64,000 nt of DNA from Acidimicrobiaceae bacterium (lineage in GTDB: Bacteria; Actinomycetota; Acidimicrobiia; Acidimicrobiales; RAAP-2). Made by a program: the position numbers and the translations under genes. Positions within the stretch are counted from its first letter, which is position 1. Each line of letters begins with the position of its first letter. The notes beneath the pieces were generated by a model. It did not search any database. It was not told the origin of the DNA and saw nothing but the letters and a program-made list of their open reading frames with translations. The DNA lies in NCBI GenBank assembly GCA_003167415.1, contig PMTF01000017.1, positions 43,003 through 107,002 of the forward strand. Reading direction: 5' to 3'. Below, in pieces: positions 17,285-25,623 of the stretch.

Positions 17285-17759
17285 GTCGGTTTAGTTCGTC
17301 GAGTCCTTGAGTCAGGGCGTTCCACGCCAAGGTCGCGCACTTGATGCGGACCGGGAATTTGATAACGCCCTGTAGCGCGGCCAGCTCGCCGAGGGCGTGA
17401 AGGTCGACTTTGGGCGATTCGTCGTCGTGGGCCAGGGTCGACTCCTGTACCGTCATGAGTTGCTTGAACATCGCGATGGTCTCGCGCACCTGCTTCAGCG
17501 TCTTTCCCTTGACCGCGGCGCTCATCAACGAAGCCGATGACTGCGAGATGGAGCATCCACTGCCCACCATCTTGATGTTCTTCAAGACGCCGTCTTCCAC
17601 GTCGAGGTAGACGACGATCTCGTCGCCGCACAAAGGATTGAACCCTTCGACGCGAATCGCCGGCGGGGAATCGAGCTCGCCGCGATTGCGCGGCGAGCGG
17701 TAGTGGTCGAGGATGATCTCGCGATACAGATCGTCGAGGTTCGAGCCGAGGTTCGACAC
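17277..17759 (-). CDS. sufU: SufU-type zinc-dependent sulfurtransferase
   Basis: 160 residues from the GTG at 17759, four bases after the sufS stop; a TTG at 17771 is an alternative. LDDLYREIILDHYRSPRNRG is the family opening (20 residues). Three Cys at GFNPLCGDE, VGSGCSIS and VRIKCATLAW, with the Asp, are the Zn ligands and sulfur carrier, as in Bacillus SufU. SufU takes persulfide sulfur from SufS and passes it to SufB. It is last in the sufC2-sufS-sufU operon. Confidence 0.93.
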   Translation of the reverse strand: MSNLGSNLDDLYREIILDHYRSPRNRGELDSPPAIRVEGFNPLCGDEIVVYLDVEDGVLKNIKMVGSGCSISQSSASLMSAAVKGKTLKQVRETIAMFKQLMTVQESTLAHDDESPKVDLHALGELAALQGVIKFPVRIKCATLAWNALTQGLDELNRLS

Positions 17760-17763
17760 GGCG

Positions 17764-18999
17764 CTACCCAAACATCTTCACCGCGTGACCGAGCGCTTCG
17801 ATCAGCACGTCAGTGTCCTTGGCGAGGGAGTAGGGCCCGTAGGAAGCGCGCACCGTGGCCGCGAGATCGAAGCGGCGCATGAGGGGCTTGGCGCAGTGGT
17901 GACCCGGTCGAACGCACACGCCGAACTGGTCGAGCACCTGAGCGACGTCGTGGGGATGCACACCCTCGACGTCGAGACTGATGACGCCGCCGCGATCAGT
18001 GGTATCGCTCGGTCCAATGACGCGCACGCGACCTTGGAACTCCAGCGCCAGTCTCGTGAGCGAATCGCCCGCTAAAGCACGTTCGTGTCGGACGACGTTG
18101 GTCATACCCAGCCCGTCTAGGTAGAGGACGGCGGCGTTTAGTCCGACCGCTTCGGCGATGGGGGGCGTGCCGGCCTCGAACCTGGTCGGTCCGTCGGCCG
18201 GCGTGTAGCCGTCGGTTCGCACGTCGGCGATCATGCCGCCACCGCCGAGGAAGGGCGGCATCGAATCCAAGATGTCCTCGCGAGTCCAGAAGACGCCGAT
18301 GCCCGTCGGTCCGAGCATCTTGTGGCCGGTGAATATCAAGAAATCGATATCGAGCGCGACGACGTCGGTCGGCAAGTGCGCGACCGACTGAGCGCCGTCG
18401 ACCGCGATCATGGCGCCGTGACGGTGCGCGACGCCAGCCAACTCGTTGATCGGATTAATCGTGCCCAGTACGTTGGACATGCCGGTGATTGAGAGCAGTT
18501 TCACCCCTCGCATCAATTCATCGAGTCGCGAGAGGTCCAATCGGTAGTCGTCGGTCGTCGGGATGAAACGTACCTCGACGCCGGTCTGTTCGCGCAACTG
18601 GAACCACGGCACGATGTTGGCGTGGTGCTCCATTTCGCTGACCAAGACGACGTCGCCTGCCTTGAGAAACGTGGCGCCCCAGGATTTGGCGAGCAAGTTG
18701 AAGGACTCGGTCGCGTTCTTCGTGAATACGACCTCGCCGGCGCCGCCCGGGGCGTTGATGAACCGAGCCACCGCTTCACGTGAACCCTCGTACGCGGCGG
18801 TCGCCTCGCTGGCCGTTTGGTAGACGGCGCGATGCACGTTGGCGTGGCGCAGTTGGTAGTAGCGGCTCATGGCGTCGATGACGGCGTTGGGCTGCAAAGA
18901 CGTTGAGGCGGTGTCCAGATACGTGATGGGGCGATCGAAGATCACGCGATTCAACTGAGGAATGTCCGCGCGAACCCGTTTGGCGTTGAAACTCGTCAC
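17764..18999 (-). CDS. sufS: Cysteine desulfurase SufS
   Basis: 411 residues of a fold type I PLP enzyme, class II desulfurase. YLDTASTSLQP starts the fold, HHANIVPW stacks the cofactor, VDGAQSVAHLP holds the PLP Asp, TGHKMLGPTG the Schiff-base Lys, and VRPGHHCAKPLM the active Cys in the short SufS-type loop. It converts cysteine to alanine and enzyme persulfide. Start is GTG 18999, overlapping the sufC2 stop by four bases. Pairing with SufU is the usual Gram-positive system. Confidence 0.95.
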   Translation of the reverse strand: MTSFNAKRVRADIPQLNRVIFDRPITYLDTASTSLQPNAVIDAMSRYYQLRHANVHRAVYQTASEATAAYEGSREAVARFINAPGGAGEVVFTKNATESFNLLAKSWGATFLKAGDVVLVSEMEHHANIVPWFQLREQTGVEVRFIPTTDDYRLDLSRLDELMRGVKLLSITGMSNVLGTINPINELAGVAHRHGAMIAVDGAQSVAHLPTDVVALDIDFLIFTGHKMLGPTGIGVFWTREDILDSMPPFLGGGGMIADVRTDGYTPADGPTRFEAGTPPIAEAVGLNAAVLYLDGLGMTNVVRHERALAGDSLTRLALEFQGRVRVIGPSDTTDRGGVISLDVEGVHPHDVAQVLDQFGVCVRPGHHCAKPLMRRFDLAATVRASYGPYSLAKDTDVLIEALGHAVKMFG

Positions 19000-19754
19000 G
19001 TGGTCACCGGTCGCCAGGCGTCGTAGCCCTCGAGTTCGATGAGTTGGGCGAGCTGCGCGTCGCCGGTGTGCACGATCTGACCGTCCACCAAGATGTGCAC
19101 CTGGTCGGGCTCGATCTCTTCGAGCAGTTTGACGTAGTGGGTGACGATGACGATGCCCATGCTCGGGTGTTCGCCGCGAACGGTCCGCACGCCCTTGGCG
19201 ACTACGCGCAGGGCGTCGATGTCGAGACCCGAATCGGTCTCGTCGAGGAAGGCGATCACCGGTTCCAGAAGGGCCATCTGGAGTACTTCATTGCGCTTGC
19301 GCTCGCCGCCGGAGAAGCCGTCGTTGAGGTGGCGCTCGGCGAAGGCCGGGTCCATGCCGAGCCGGTCCATCCATTCGGCGAGGTCGAGGCGAACTTCGAG
19401 GATGCTGAGCTCTTCAAGGTTCTTTCGAGCGGCGATGGCCTGACGCAAGAACTGCACGACCGAGACGCCGCCAATCGCCTCGGGGTACTGAAAGGCCAGG
19501 AAAATCCCGGCGCGCGCGCGTTGGTCGGGTGACCATTTGGCGATGTTCTCGCCGTTCAGCAGAATCTCGCCGCCGGTGACCTTGTAGCCCGGGTGGCCCA
19601 TCACGATGTTCGCCAAGGTCGACTTGCCGGCGCCGTTGGGACCCATGAGGGCGTGCACTTCGCCCTCACGAACAATGAGGTCGATGCCTCGCAGAATCGA
19701 AGCGCCCTCGGCCTCAGCGTGGAGGTTGCGTAGTTCTAGAAGGGGCGTCGACAC
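18996..19754 (-). CDS. sufC: SufC-type ATPase, second copy
   Basis: 252 residues. Walker A is GPNGAGKST, Q-loop LAFQYPEAIGGV, signature FSGGERKRNEV, Walker B IAFLDETDSGLDID and H-loop VTHYVKLLEE. This is the more typical SufC of the two: AFQYPxxIxGV and SGGERKRNEI are close to the consensus. It is first in the operon with sufS and sufU, whereas the other copy is with sufD. GTG start, with TAGGCT seven bases upstream. Either could partner the single SufB and SufD seen here; a full second scaffold is not in the window. Confidence 0.93.
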   Translation of the reverse strand: MSTPLLELRNLHAEAEGASILRGIDLIVREGEVHALMGPNGAGKSTLANIVMGHPGYKVTGGEILLNGENIAKWSPDQRARAGIFLAFQYPEAIGGVSVVQFLRQAIAARKNLEELSILEVRLDLAEWMDRLGMDPAFAERHLNDGFSGGERKRNEVLQMALLEPVIAFLDETDSGLDIDALRVVAKGVRTVRGEHPSMGIVIVTHYVKLLEEIEPDQVHILVDGQIVHTGDAQLAQLIELEGYDAWRPVTT

Positions 19755-19761
19755 GGTGACG

Positions 19762-19767
19762 AGCCTA
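19762..19767 (-). promoter_or_regulatory. -10 element TAGGCT, leaderless type
   Basis: Minus-strand TAGGCT ends seven bases before the GTG of sufC2 at 19754 and would drive the sufC2-sufS-sufU operon. Confidence 0.45.
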
Positions 19768-19796
19768 ACGGCCCGCTTCTTGCGAATGACCAGTCT

Positions 19797-20414
19797 CTAC
19801 CAGCCTCGTTCGACCCATTCGTCGAGATGAGGCCGCTCGTTACCGATCGTTGACTCCGTGCCGTGACCGGGCCAGATTGTCACGTCGTCGGTGAAGACGC
19901 CGAAGATGCGTTCGTCGATCGAGGTGATGATCGTCGCGAAGTCGCGGGCGTTGTGGTTGGTGTTGCCCGGTCCTCCGGGGAAGAGGGTGTCGCCGGTGAA
20001 GAGCATCGGCGTCTCTTCGAGCGCGAAGCAGATGCTGCCCGACGTGTGACCTGGGGTGTGCAGGGTGCGCAGGCGAAGGTCGCCTACCTGGTGGACGATG
20101 TCGTCGTCGAGCAGGTGGTCGTAGCTCGGCAGCATGCCGGCGTCTTCACTACGCACCCACACGTCGATGCCGGCCTCGCGGACCGCTGCGACGGCGCCGA
20201 TGTGGTCCCAGTGGCCGTGCGTCTCGAGCACCGAGGTGACGCCGAGACGGCTCGCCACGCGCAGCAGTCGATCGTGTTCGTTCGCGGCGTCCAGGAGAGT
20301 CGCCTCCCCGGTTCGTTTGCAGCGCACGACGTACACGTTGTTATCAATCGGTCCCACCACGAAGCGGTGCACCTCGGCGCGGCCATCTGACCAGACCAGT
20401 TCGACATTGTCCAC
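19797..20414 (-). CDS. Metallo-beta-lactamase-fold hydrolase, glyoxalase II-like
   Basis: About 205 residues. THGHWDHIGA is the HXHXDH metal motif; later ligands are His in LHTPGHTSGS, Asp in LFTGDTLF and His in WPGHGTES, so both metal sites are intact. The short length without the glyoxalase II carboxyl domain suggests a general thioester or persulfide hydrolase. The frame is open to a TTG at 20447; I prefer the GTG at 20414 since PIDNNVYVV, the first conserved strand, follows soon after. It is divergent from the acyl-CoA dehydrogenase gene. Confidence 0.8.
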   Translation of the reverse strand: MDNVELVWSDGRAEVHRFVVGPIDNNVYVVRCKRTGEATLLDAANEHDRLLRVASRLGVTSVLETHGHWDHIGAVAAVREAGIDVWVRSEDAGMLPSYDHLLDDDIVHQVGDLRLRTLHTPGHTSGSICFALEETPMLFTGDTLFPGGPGNTNHNARDFATIITSIDERIFGVFTDDVTIWPGHGTESTIGNERPHLDEWVERGW

Positions 20415-20506
20415 GCTCCACAATGCCACTTGGTGGGCCCGGGCCAACCTTGAGTAATGTCGAAGTGCCTGGGATTACCGTCCGGTACGCAAGGAAGAGG
20501 ACTGCG

Positions 20507-21622
20507 ATGAACTTTGGATTCAGCGAGGAGCAAGAAGAGCTCCGCAAGATGGTGAAGCGTTTCCTGGAAGAGAAGTCGCCCGAATCCGAAGTTCGCCGTT
20601 TGATGGCCACAGCCGAGGGGTACGACACGGCCGTCTGGGATCAGATGGCCAAAGAGTTGGCGTTGCAGGGTCTCGGCATTCCCGAAGAGTTCGGCGGCCA
20701 GGGCTACGGCCCGGTCGAACTCTACGTCGTGTTCGAAGAGATGGGCGCCGCGCTTTTCTGCTCGCCGTATTTCTCGACCGTCGCCCTGGCCGCCAACGCG
20801 GTGCTCTTCGTCGGCACCGACGCCGACAAGGCGGCCTACCTGCCCGGCATCGCGTCGGGCGAGACGATCGCGACGGTCGCACTGACCGACGACGCCGGTC
20901 AGTGGGACCTGACCACGACGTCGACGACCGCGAGGGCGTCGGGCGACGGCTTCGTGCTGAACGGCGTGCGCAGTTACGTCACCGACGGCAACACCTCGTC
21001 GATCATCTTCGTGCCGGCCACGACCGCCAAGGGCCTCTCGCTCTTCGCCGTCGAGGGCGACGCGAAGGGCGTGGCGCGCGAATCGTTGGCGACCATGGAC
21101 CAAACGCGCAAGCAGAGCCGCATCGTCTTCAGTGACGCCGCGGCCAAACTCGTCGGTGTGGAAGGTGAGGCGCTGGCCGGGCTCGAGACCACGCTGCAGG
21201 TGGCCGCCGCCGCCCTGGCCGCCGAACAGGTTGGTGGCGCGCAACGGGTGCTCAACAACGCCGTGGAGTACGCCAAGACCCGCGTGCAGTTCGGACGTCC
21301 CATCGGATCGTTCCAAGCGATCAAGCACAAGTGCGCCGACATGCTCTTGGACGTGGAGTCGGCCAAGTCCGCCGCGTACTATGCCGCGTGGGCCGCCCAG
21401 GAGCGCAACGACGAATTGGCGATCGCCGCGAGCCTCGCGAAGTCGTTCTGTTCCGAGGCCTATTTCCACTGCGCGGCGGAGAACATTCAGATTCACGGCG
21501 GCATCGGTTTCACGTGGGAACATCACGCGCACCTGTACTTCAAGCGCGCGAAGAGCTCGGAGCTGTTCTTGGGCGACCCCGCCTACCACCGCGAACTTCT
21601 GGCTCAGCGCCTAGGCATCTAG
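20507..21622 (+). CDS. Acyl-CoA dehydrogenase
   Basis: 371 residues, normal length. FSEEQEELRKMVKRFLEE starts the helical domain, LGIPEEFGGQGYGPVELYVV follows, ALTDD is the flavin strand, and RVQFGRPIGSFQAIKHKCADM and IQIHGGIGFTWEHHAHLYFKRA are the carboxyl FAD and dimer motifs. The usual catalytic Glu positions are not obvious (the segment near the end reads FLGDPAYHREL), as in the subfamily found in steroid side-chain or hydroxylated acyl-CoA breakdown, some of which work as heteromers. Substrate not known. ATG 20507 has the ribosome site AAGGAAGAGGA upstream; the open frame before it is not needed. Confidence 0.88.
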   Translation: MNFGFSEEQEELRKMVKRFLEEKSPESEVRRLMATAEGYDTAVWDQMAKELALQGLGIPEEFGGQGYGPVELYVVFEEMGAALFCSPYFSTVALAANAVLFVGTDADKAAYLPGIASGETIATVALTDDAGQWDLTTTSTTARASGDGFVLNGVRSYVTDGNTSSIIFVPATTAKGLSLFAVEGDAKGVARESLATMDQTRKQSRIVFSDAAAKLVGVEGEALAGLETTLQVAAAALAAEQVGGAQRVLNNAVEYAKTRVQFGRPIGSFQAIKHKCADMLLDVESAKSAAYYAAWAAQERNDELAIAASLAKSFCSEAYFHCAAENIQIHGGIGFTWEHHAHLYFKRAKSSELFLGDPAYHRELLAQRLGI

Positions 21623-21626
21623 CTCG

Positions 21627-22373
21627 GTGCTCGCCCACGAGCAACTCCAGAGCGGTTCGTCGCTGCTGGATCTTCGAATCGCCACTTCGAGTGCGAGGCC
21701 GTTAGCTAGTCACGCGCTGATCGTCGTGCACGGTCTGCCGCGGGCGATGGGGATGGGTCGCCAGGCGGCCGGACTGTTGCCGGAACTGGCCGAGCACTTG
21801 GCGACCGAGTCGGGTTGGATCGTGGCGACCGGCACGCTCTCGGGGGTGGGCGGTAGCACGGGGACTTTTTCGGCAACGCAGTGGCGGGCCGACCTCCAGA
21901 CGATCCTCGAGCGCGTCGACGAGGGGGAGCGGCGGATCTCCATGGCCGGCTTCGGTTTCGGAGGCGCGCTCGCTCTGGCGACGGCCGCCGACGATGAGCG
22001 CATTCGCGGCGTGGCGACGTTCGCCACGCCCGCGCACCTGGAGCCGTGGTGTGGCAGCGCTGAGCATTTTCGACGCGCCGTGCAGATCGCTGGGGTGGTC
22101 GGTGACGAAGACGATCTGTTGCCGGCCGAGCAACTGCGCAACGACGTCTTCGCCATCGATCCGTTGGTGTCGATCGCCAAGATTCCGCCGCGTCGCCTGA
22201 TGGTCGGCCACGGGACCGAGGACATCGAGATCCCGCATTCCGACGCCCGTGACCTCGTCGCGGCGGCCGAAGGTCGCGCCGAACTTCGATTGATCCAAGG
22301 CGCCGGTCATCAACTGCGCGCCGACCCGCGAATGGTGGCGACGTTGTTAGGTTGGCTCGACCGGCACCGCTGA
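21627..22373 (+). CDS. Alpha/beta-hydrolase-fold protein lacking the nucleophile serine
   Basis: 248 residues. VVHGLPRAMGMGRQAAG is the oxyanion region and RRISMAGFGFGGALALA is the nucleophile elbow, but the G-X-S-X-G Ser is Gly (GFGFG). The Asp region GTEDIEIPHSDA and the His GAGHQLRADP are kept. It may be a non-catalytic or atypical family member. The codons (GGC TTC GGT TTC GGA) are clear, so a single base change does not obviously explain it. GTG start four bases after the acyl-CoA dehydrogenase stop suggests one operon. The end overlaps convergent thiE by 27 bases. Confidence 0.75.
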   Translation: MLAHEQLQSGSSLLDLRIATSSARPLASHALIVVHGLPRAMGMGRQAAGLLPELAEHLATESGWIVATGTLSGVGGSTGTFSATQWRADLQTILERVDEGERRISMAGFGFGGALALATAADDERIRGVATFATPAHLEPWCGSAEHFRRAVQIAGVVGDEDDLLPAEQLRNDVFAIDPLVSIAKIPPRRLMVGHGTEDIEIPHSDARDLVAAAEGRAELRLIQGAGHQLRADPRMVATLLGWLDRHR

Positions 22374-23000
22374 GAGCGCCGCGTCGAGTTCGTCGCGGAT
22401 GCGCCGCGCCGCTTGCTCGGGATCGTTCGACTCGGTGAGGGCGCGAACCACGACGAAGTGACGAAGCCCCGCCACGACCAGCCCGGCGACGTTCTCGACG
22501 TTCACGCCCCCGGTGACGAAGACGGGCCGGTCGCTTCGGGCTTGACTGGTCACGGCGTAATTGACGCCGGTGCCCGCGCGGCCCGGTTTGGTGGGCGTGG
22601 CGATGATCGGTCCGGCACTGAAATAGGTCGCCGACTGATTGAGCGCCTCGTCGAACTCGATGGAAGAGTGCGTCGACAGCCCGACGATCGCCTCGGGGCC
22701 CAGTAACTCTCGACAGCGTGACACGCTGACGTCTTCTTGTCCCACGTGCACGCCGTCGGCGCCGACCTCTCGGGCCAACTCCGGTGAGTCGTTCATGATG
22801 AAAGGCACGCCGAAATCCCGACAGATGGGCACCATGAGCGTGGCGTCGGAGATTCGGATCTGGTCGTCCAGGTCCTTTTCTCGGAGTTGGACGACGTCGA
22901 CGCCCCCACGAAGGACCGCCGGTAAGAAGCTGGCGAGGTCGTCGCGATGTCCCACGCAGAGATAGAGATGACGTCGATCCAGGCGGTACACGAGGTCCAC
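22347..23000 (-). CDS. thiE: Thiamine-phosphate synthase ThiE
   Basis: 217 residues from the GTG at 23000. The TIM barrel shows LYLCVGHRDDL, VDVVQLREKDL (pyrophosphate and pyrimidine binding), PFIMNDSPELAREVGADGVHVGQED with the Mg Asp residues, SAGPIIATPTKPG and VFVTGGVNVENV. ThiE joins the hydroxymethylpyrimidine pyrophosphate and thiazole phosphate to thiamine phosphate. The frame extends upstream to 23411, but that part is antisense to the Rrf2 gene and unlike ThiE. No thiamine riboswitch was seen upstream, and no other thi gene is in the window. It overlaps the preceding convergent gene by 27 bases. Confidence 0.9.
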   Translation of the reverse strand: MDLVYRLDRRHLYLCVGHRDDLASFLPAVLRGGVDVVQLREKDLDDQIRISDATLMVPICRDFGVPFIMNDSPELAREVGADGVHVGQEDVSVSRCRELLGPEAIVGLSTHSSIEFDEALNQSATYFSAGPIIATPTKPGRAGTGVNYAVTSQARSDRPVFVTGGVNVENVAGLVVAGLRHFVVVRALTESNDPEQAARRIRDELDAALSAVPVEPT

Positions 23001-23045
23001 CCTAGGAGTCGCTCGGGCGCGGCCGCGGTACGGCAGAATAGATGA

Positions 23046-23504
23046 ATGCAGATACCCGCCAAGACCGACTACGCCATCCGAGCGCTGCTCACTTTGGCGG
23101 CCAGTGACGTGTCGGTGAGCGCGGAACACCTGGCCCAGGAACAGGACCTCCCGGCCAAGTTTCTCGGCGCGATCCTCTCGGACCTTCGTCGCGGCGGGCT
23201 GGTGACCAGTCAGCGCGGACCGGAAGGCGGCTTCAAGTTGGCCCGCGGCGCCGATCAGATCTCCATCGCCGACATCGTTCGCGTGGTGAGCGGTCCGATG
23301 GCCGGCGTGCGCGGCATGAGGCCCGAAACGTTGGTCTACGAGGGCGAAGCTACGCACCTGCGCGAAGTCTGGATCGCGGTGCGCGGGGCCCTGCGAGAGG
23401 TGCTCGAACACGTGACGCTCGAGCAGGTCCTTCGCGGTGAACTGCCCGACGCCGTGACGCGCTTCACGACCGAATCAGATTCGTGGGTCACCCGCACCAC
23501 ATGA
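23046..23504 (+). CDS. Rrf2-family transcriptional regulator without cysteines
   Basis: 152 residues. IPAKTDYAIRALLTLA is the Rrf2 opening; the winged helix follows (AEHLAQEQDLPAKFLGAIL, then RGPEGGFKLAR as the wing). The protein has no Cys at all, so it cannot bind a cluster through the usual three Cys as IscR or NsrR do; it resembles the Cys-free CymR class. Target unknown. It is coupled to rnhA by an ATGA overlap. CAGAAT six bases before the ATG (23034-23039) may be a leaderless -10. Confidence 0.85.
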   Translation: MQIPAKTDYAIRALLTLAASDVSVSAEHLAQEQDLPAKFLGAILSDLRRGGLVTSQRGPEGGFKLARGADQISIADIVRVVSGPMAGVRGMRPETLVYEGEATHLREVWIAVRGALREVLEHVTLEQVLRGELPDAVTRFTTESDSWVTRTT

Positions 23505-23938
23505 GGCAGATTCATACCGACGGCGCCTGCCGCGGCAATCCCGGACCGGGTGGCTGGGCCTGGGCCGAGGGTCGCGACGGTTTCGCCAGCGGCGCCGCGG
23601 CGCACACGACGAACCAGCGCATGGAGGTGATGGCGGTCATCGAGGCGTTGCGCGAGAACGTGGAGAACCCGATAGAGATTGTCAGCGATTCCTCGTACGT
23701 CGTTAAGTGCTTTAACGACAAGTGGTACGTCGGGTGGCTTCGTCGGGGCTGGAAGAACTCCCAAGGAAAGCCGGTCGCCAATCGCGACCTGTGGGAGGAG
23801 CTCTTCGCGATCGTTCTGGACGGAAAACGCGACGTGCGCTTCTCGTGGGTGAAGGGCCACTCCGGTGACGCGATGAACGAGTTCGTGGACGTTCTCGCGA
23901 CCGAAGCGGCCGACACCCAACGGGGGCGACATTCGTAA
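23501..23938 (+). CDS. rnhA: Ribonuclease HI
   Basis: 145 residues. The four acidic residues are in IHTDGACRGNPGPGG, RMEVMAVIEAL, VSDSSYVV and GHSGDAMNEFVD, with the His in KGHSG also present. The enzyme removes RNA from RNA-DNA hybrids. The ATG at 23501 forms an ATGA overlap with the regulator stop; a longer frame upstream is not needed. Handle region WYVGWLRRGWKNSQGKPVANRDLW is present, as in E. coli RNase HI, with the tryptophan-rich helix. Confidence 0.93.
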   Translation: MRQIHTDGACRGNPGPGGWAWAEGRDGFASGAAAHTTNQRMEVMAVIEALRENVENPIEIVSDSSYVVKCFNDKWYVGWLRRGWKNSQGKPVANRDLWEELFAIVLDGKRDVRFSWVKGHSGDAMNEFVDVLATEAADTQRGRHS

Positions 23939-24022
23939 CCAAGCACCCGGCACGAATTGGCGAAGAACCAAAACATTAGGATTCCCCCGGGGGTCATTCA
24001 CTACGAGATTGAAGGATAAGAC

Positions 24023-25438
24023 GTGACTAACGAGGCCCAGCAGTTCGATGTTGTCGTCATCGGAGGTGGCCCCGGCGGCTACGCCGCCGCCCTCTATGGT
24101 GCTTCGGCCGGGCTTAACATCGCCATCGTCGAGCGCGACAAGGTCGGGGGAACGTGCCTGCACCGCGGCTGCGTGCCCGCCAAGGAGTTCCTCGAAACGG
24201 CGCACGTTCGTCGAACGGTTGAGCACGCCAGCGAATTCGGCATCACGTCCAAGGGAACGACCGTCGATTTCGCGGTGAGCCAGAACCGCAAAAACGAGAT
24301 CGTGGATCGCCTCTTCAAAGGTCTCTCGGGACTCTTGAAGGGCCGCAAGGTCACCATCTTTGACGGCACCGGTCGCCTCGAAGCCGACGGAACGGTCACG
24401 GTCGTTGATGGCGCCGACGCCGGCGTGATCGCCAAGGGCGACAACGTCATCCTGGCGGCCGGTTCGGTACCGCGCACGCTTCCGGGATTCGACGTCGACG
24501 GCACCATCGTCGTCACGTCCGACGAGTTCCTGGACCTCTCCGCGTTGCCGTCGACCGCGGCGGTCATTGGCGGGGGCGCCATTGGCTGTGAGTTCGCGTC
24601 GCTGCTTGCGGACATGGGTACGACCGTCACGATCCTCGAAGCGCTGCCGGCGATTCTCACCGGGTGTGACACCGAGGTGGCCAACGTCGTCGGACGTTCT
24701 TTCAAGAAGCGCGGCATCGAGATTCGTACCGGCGTCAACATCACCGGTCATACGCCCAAGAAGGGATCCACGACCATCGCGATCGAGGGCGGCGATGACG
24801 TCACCGTCGACATGGTCGTCATGTCGGTCGGTCGCCGACCGCGCACCGAAGGCCTGGTGGCCGACGGCACCGGTGTGGAGGTCAATGACCGTGGTTTCGT
24901 GGTGGCCGACGGACACCAGCGAACGGCCAATCCGCACGTCTATGCCGTGGGCGACGTGGTGGCCAACACGCCCCAACTCGCGCACGTTGGTTTCGCCGAA
25001 GCGATCGTGGCGGTCAAGAGCATCCTGGGTGAGCCGAGCGTCCCGGTCGACTACGACCGTGTCCCGTGGGCCATCTACTCGAACCCCGAAGTTGCGTTCT
25101 GCGGTCTCACCGAGGCCGGTGCTAAGGAGAAGGGTTACGAGGTCGTGGTGAAGAAGGACCCCTTCGGCGGCAACAGCCGCGCGCAGATCATCGGTGACAC
25201 CGAGGGTGTGGTCAAGGTCATCGCGGAGAAGCGCGCCGACGGAACGGCCGGCCAGATCCTCGGCGTACACATGGCCGGTCCGTGGGTGACCGAGCAACTG
25301 GGTGCCGGATACTTCGCGGTCAACTGGGAGGCCACCGCCGAAGAAGCGGCCGCTCTGATTCAGCCGCACCCGTCACTTTCGGAGGCTTTCGGCGAGACCC
25401 TGATCGCGCTCGCCGGTCGCGGTCTGCACGTGAGCTGA
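24023..25438 (+). CDS. lpdA: Dihydrolipoyl dehydrogenase (E3)
   Basis: 471 residues. FAD binding GGGPGGYAAAL, redox pair GGTCLHRGCVPAK (C-X4-C), NAD binding IGGGAIGCEF, second FAD motif VYAVGDV and the catalytic HPSLSEAFGE at the dimer face are all intact. E3 reoxidises dihydrolipoyl groups of 2-oxoacid dehydrogenases with NAD+. GTG start with GAAGGA eight bases before it. E2 and a LipB-LipA fusion follow, but no E1 gene is in the window. Confidence 0.96.
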   Translation: MTNEAQQFDVVVIGGGPGGYAAALYGASAGLNIAIVERDKVGGTCLHRGCVPAKEFLETAHVRRTVEHASEFGITSKGTTVDFAVSQNRKNEIVDRLFKGLSGLLKGRKVTIFDGTGRLEADGTVTVVDGADAGVIAKGDNVILAAGSVPRTLPGFDVDGTIVVTSDEFLDLSALPSTAAVIGGGAIGCEFASLLADMGTTVTILEALPAILTGCDTEVANVVGRSFKKRGIEIRTGVNITGHTPKKGSTTIAIEGGDDVTVDMVVMSVGRRPRTEGLVADGTGVEVNDRGFVVADGHQRTANPHVYAVGDVVANTPQLAHVGFAEAIVAVKSILGEPSVPVDYDRVPWAIYSNPEVAFCGLTEAGAKEKGYEVVVKKDPFGGNSRAQIIGDTEGVVKVIAEKRADGTAGQILGVHMAGPWVTEQLGAGYFAVNWEATAEEAAALIQPHPSLSEAFGETLIALAGRGLHVS

Positions 25439-25610
25439 CATCACTTTCGGCATTTCGGGGATCAAATACACGATGGGGATCGGCTAGTACCTGTGTCTCG
25501 CGGGCGCCGCGATATGAGAGGCGTCGGCGTTCGTGAGGATTCCGAAAAAGGAGACGTAAAGAGACCCGACGTCGCGCAATTCGTAGTAATCAACCCAACT
25601 TTTGCGCCGG

Positions 25611-25616
25611 TAGAGT
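25611..25616 (+). promoter_or_regulatory. -10 element TAGAGT, leaderless type
   Basis: TAGAGT ends seven bases before the ATG of the E2 gene at 25624, suggesting that E2-lipBA has its own transcript after the 185-base gap from lpdA. That gap shows nothing else I can identify. Confidence 0.45.
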
Positions 25617-25623
25617 CGAAGCC

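Noticed and set aside
20084..21589. 501-codon minus-strand frame opposite the acyl-CoA dehydrogenase
   Set aside because: It is antisense to a well-conserved enzyme and partly to the metallo-hydrolase in another frame.
23336..25369. 677-codon minus-strand frame across rnhA and lpdA
   Set aside because: It crosses three real plus-strand genes and shows only His/Arg/Asp-rich low-information sequence.
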